A stretch of DNA of 15,279 nucleotides, from assembly GCA_018812505.1 (NCBI GenBank), contig JAHJDK010000129.1, positions 1 to 15,279 on the forward strand, given 5' to 3'. Both the position numbers and the translations under genes were made by a program. This document shows, piece after piece, positions 13,427 through 15,279 of this stretch; the stretch's first letter is position 1; the number at the start of each line of letters is the position of its first letter. The notes beneath the pieces were generated by a model. It worked only from the letters and a program-made list of their open reading frames with translations, was not told the origin of the DNA and did not search any database. The DNA comes from Nanobdellota archaeon. Lineage in GTDB: Archaea > Nanobdellota > Nanobdellia > Woesearchaeales > GCA-2686295.

Positions 13427-15279
13427 TTAAGTATTTTTTTCTGCGTTTTCTATGTTGTTATTTTTATCTTTCTTTTTTTCACTAATTTCATCTTGGTCTA
13501 ACTCTTCCTCTTTTTCAGATTCTCTTTTGAGTAATTCTAATTCTTGAAAAATGTTTTTCCCAACATCTGATTCTTCAAGACCTTTATCTTTTGTTAACTC
13601 AGATATGTTAACATATTCATCTTTTTTATCTGATTGTTTCTCTTGTTCTTTTGGTTTTTGTTCTTTCAAAACTTCTGATTTGTCGTGTTCCTTTTCTTCT
13701 TTTAATTCGTTTATTTTAAGTTCTTTATCAGAAGCAGAAGTGTCAAATGTTTCTAGTATTTGTTTTCTTTTGTCTTTTCTTTCATCTACTCTTTTTTTTG
13801 CTAATTCTTGATATTCATTTAGTTTGTTGGTTTTATAATTTTTATTTAATTCATCTATAATTGGTTGTGAGCCTTTTTCATCAATAAGTCTTGGTTCTAA
13901 TTTCTGTCTTTTTCGTTTTTCAATAAATAAGAATATACTTCCTGCAACCACTAATATTAATCCAATCAAGATAAATGTCAAAGATATTCCTTTGTTTTTT
14001 GAATTATTTATTGGGAGGTTAGGCTCTTTTTCTTCAGGAGGATGACTGCTGTTGTCTAAAGGGTTTGTTCCTGCTAAGAACTCATCAAGGTTTGTAAATC
14101 CATCAGAATCATTATCATTTTTTGCATCTTCAGGATAATTAATGTTTAACCCGTATTGGGTCTCCCAGTAGTCAGGCATGCCATCTTTATCTGAATCCAA
14201 ATTGAGATCTTCAGAACAAACATTGTTTCTGCAAACAGTTGTCAGGCAGTCGTTACTATTTTCACATATCATTCCAAATTCACATTTTGAACAAATTCCT
14301 CCGCAGTCAATATCTGTTTCGAGACCATCTTTAAACTCATTATTACAAGCAGGTATTCCACAAGTCTTAGTTATTAAATCACAGGATTTTGACAAACAAT
14401 CTTCATTCTTCATACAAGAAGCTGTTCCTTCACATGGAGCGCAGGAACCTCCGCAATCAACATCTGTTTCGTCATAATCTGTTTTATCATTAAAACAATA
14501 AGCAGGATATGTTTGTTCTGCTGTTTTGTATTCTACGAACTCTTCTCCGCTTGCATTATTATTGTTATAATCATAAACTATCCAGCAAATCTTTTTGCTT
14601 TCAGTCAATAAGATTCCTGTGTCAAGATTTCCGAATTTATTATAGCTGCAAGTTGTTTCATCAAAGAATCCGTAGTCAAAAGTGTTTTTGCAGCCTGATT
14701 CTGAGTCAACACAATTAATATTAACTAATGTGCCTTCACTTGTTGGAACTAATTCTATTTTTGTCGTTGGCTTTTTGAAGTCACATTCTGTATTGTTTGA
14801 ACCTTTTGCAATAACAGTTGCTTGAGCTTCTGCATAGTTTTCTGCTTTGTCATAAGCAATGACGCTGACACTGTATGTTTCTTTTTCATCAAGATTCAGG
14901 TTTTCTGAGAATTCTTCTTTTGTTGAGCCTTTAGCCAATATCTTACTGCCTTTCATAATGCTGTAGTTATAATAATCAACTCCGCTTAGGTTGTCTTCTG
15001 CGTCAAATGTTCCTTTAATGATTGATAATGAACAAGTAGGGTTTTGTATGTTTATTGACAGGTTAATTGGTGGAGTTCTATCTACTGTGAATTTATATTC
15101 TTTTTTCTTATCTCCTGAATTGCATGAAATAATATATGAATACTTTTTTTCTTCTAGTTTTCCTAGTTCAACAGAATAAATTTTGTTATTTATTATTTTA
15201 TCAAAGTTTTTGTTTGCAACTGTTTCTCCATAGAGGCATCCTCCGAGCGTTTGAATGCTGGTTTCAGCTTCCAAGGTTA
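13427..15279 (-). CDS. Membrane-anchored surface protein with Ig-like, cysteine-repeat and thrombospondin-type-3-like domains (5' end outside window)
   Basis: At least 616 codons are visible. The TTG at 15274 is only the first start-like codon; the frame is open to the edge, so the N-terminus is missing. Numbering from there, residues about 65-157 form an Ig-like fold (TVDRTPPI, YSVSVIAYDKAEN). About 258-353 hold two repeats of the DETDVDCGGSC...C type (ETDVDCGGSCAPC and ETDIDCGGICSKC), and 356-407 have thrombospondin-3-like calcium motifs (DSDKDGMPDYWE, DNDSDGFTNLDEFLAGTNPLD). A membrane helix lies at about 429-451, followed by a basic stop-transfer patch and a charged, coiled-coil-like cytoplasmic tail. 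It probably acts in adhesion or as a cell-surface receptor. The same frame continues after the stop. Confidence 0.85.
   Translation of the reverse strand, partial: TLEAETSIQTLGGCLYGETVANKNFDKIINNKIYSVELGKLEEKKYSYIISCNSGDKKKEYKFTVDRTPPINLSINIQNPTCSLSIIKGTFDAEDNLSGVDYYNYSIMKGSKILAKGSTKEEFSENLNLDEKETYSVSVIAYDKAENYAEAQATVIAKGSNNTECDFKKPTTKIELVPTSEGTLVNINCVDSESGCKNTFDYGFFDETTCSYNKFGNLDTGILLTESKKICWIVYDYNNNNASGEEFVEYKTAEQTYPAYCFNDKTDYDETDVDCGGSCAPCEGTASCMKNEDCLSKSCDLITKTCGIPACNNEFKDGLETDIDCGGICSKCEFGMICENSNDCLTTVCRNNVCSEDLNLDSDKDGMPDYWETQYGLNINYPEDAKNDNDSDGFTNLDEFLAGTNPLDNSSHPPEEKEPNLPINNSKNKGISLTFILIGLILVVAGSIFLFIEKRKRQKLEPRLIDEKGSQPIIDELNKNYKTNKLNEYQELAKKRVDERKDKRKQILETFDTSASDKELKINELKEEKEHDKSEVLKEQKPKEQEKQSDKKDEYVNISELTKDKGLEESDVGKNIFQELELLKRESEKEEELDQDEISEKKKDKNNNIENAEKNT
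13484..13523. repeat. Direct repeat copy A (40 nt)
   Basis: It is the partner of 13355-13394 and codes for ESEKEEELDQDEI in the cytoplasmic tail of the surface protein. The flanks on both sides differ between the copies. Confidence 0.75.

Noticed and set aside
14178..14477. Repeats in the cysteine-rich part of the surface protein as a CRISPR-like array
   Set aside because: Only two imperfect copies exist, in coding frame, encoding the ETDxDCGGxC protein motif. This is a domain repeat.

Overview
The window looks like a piece of an AT-rich archaeal chromosome, most likely from a DPANN lineage of the Woesearchaeota/Pacearchaeota type. Four things point there: an archaeal replication protein A (RPA) gene, TATA-like boxes rather than bacterial -35/-10 pairs, A/T-rich codons, and a run of short membrane-anchored proteins starting with class III (prepilin) signal motifs of the KKG/KKA kind. 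The lineage is inferred from family recollection, not from a marker gene. All genes lie on the minus strand, so transcription runs from high to low coordinates. Most neighbours overlap by 1-17 nt or are spaced by under 12 nt.

Layout in transcription order. (1) 15279-13067: a surface protein, cut by the window edge, with Ig-like, cysteine-repeat and thrombospondin-type-3-like segments, a membrane span and a charged cytoplasmic tail. After its stop the same frame stays open for 119 more codons. (2) 13070-10654: four prepilin-like genes with KGQ, KKAQ, KKAQ and RKAQ motifs. One probably uses an ATT start. (3) 10608-8031: a 38-aa membrane peptide, two larger paralogous cysteine-bearing prepilin-like proteins (289 and 307 aa), a 50-aa helix-only prepilin-like peptide with Glu at mature position 5, and a prepilin-like protein with a FlgD-type Ig segment. 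(4) 7960-5672: a promoter, then four small prepilin-like proteins that share a six-cysteine pattern ending in CC, then a 382-aa cysteine-rich one. (5) 5609-1327: a promoter, then a prepilin-like protein with a possible degenerate amidase-like domain, two membrane-anchored proteins, and an 800-aa prepilin-like protein carrying a lytic transglycosylase (SLT) domain. (6) 1223-33: RPA with an acidic tail and no cysteines.

The main point is a dense cluster of 16 proteins with a class III-like signal, with no assembly ATPase, platform protein or prepilin peptidase in the window. I infer that these subunits build or decorate an extracellular pilus-like or pseudopilus-like structure driven by machinery encoded elsewhere. 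The SLT domain, with its expected catalytic glutamate, is striking because archaea lack murein. A role against bacterial cell walls is possible but is only an inference. The disulfide-rich small subunits and the near-identical leaders on otherwise divergent ectodomains suggest a diversifying surface appendage.
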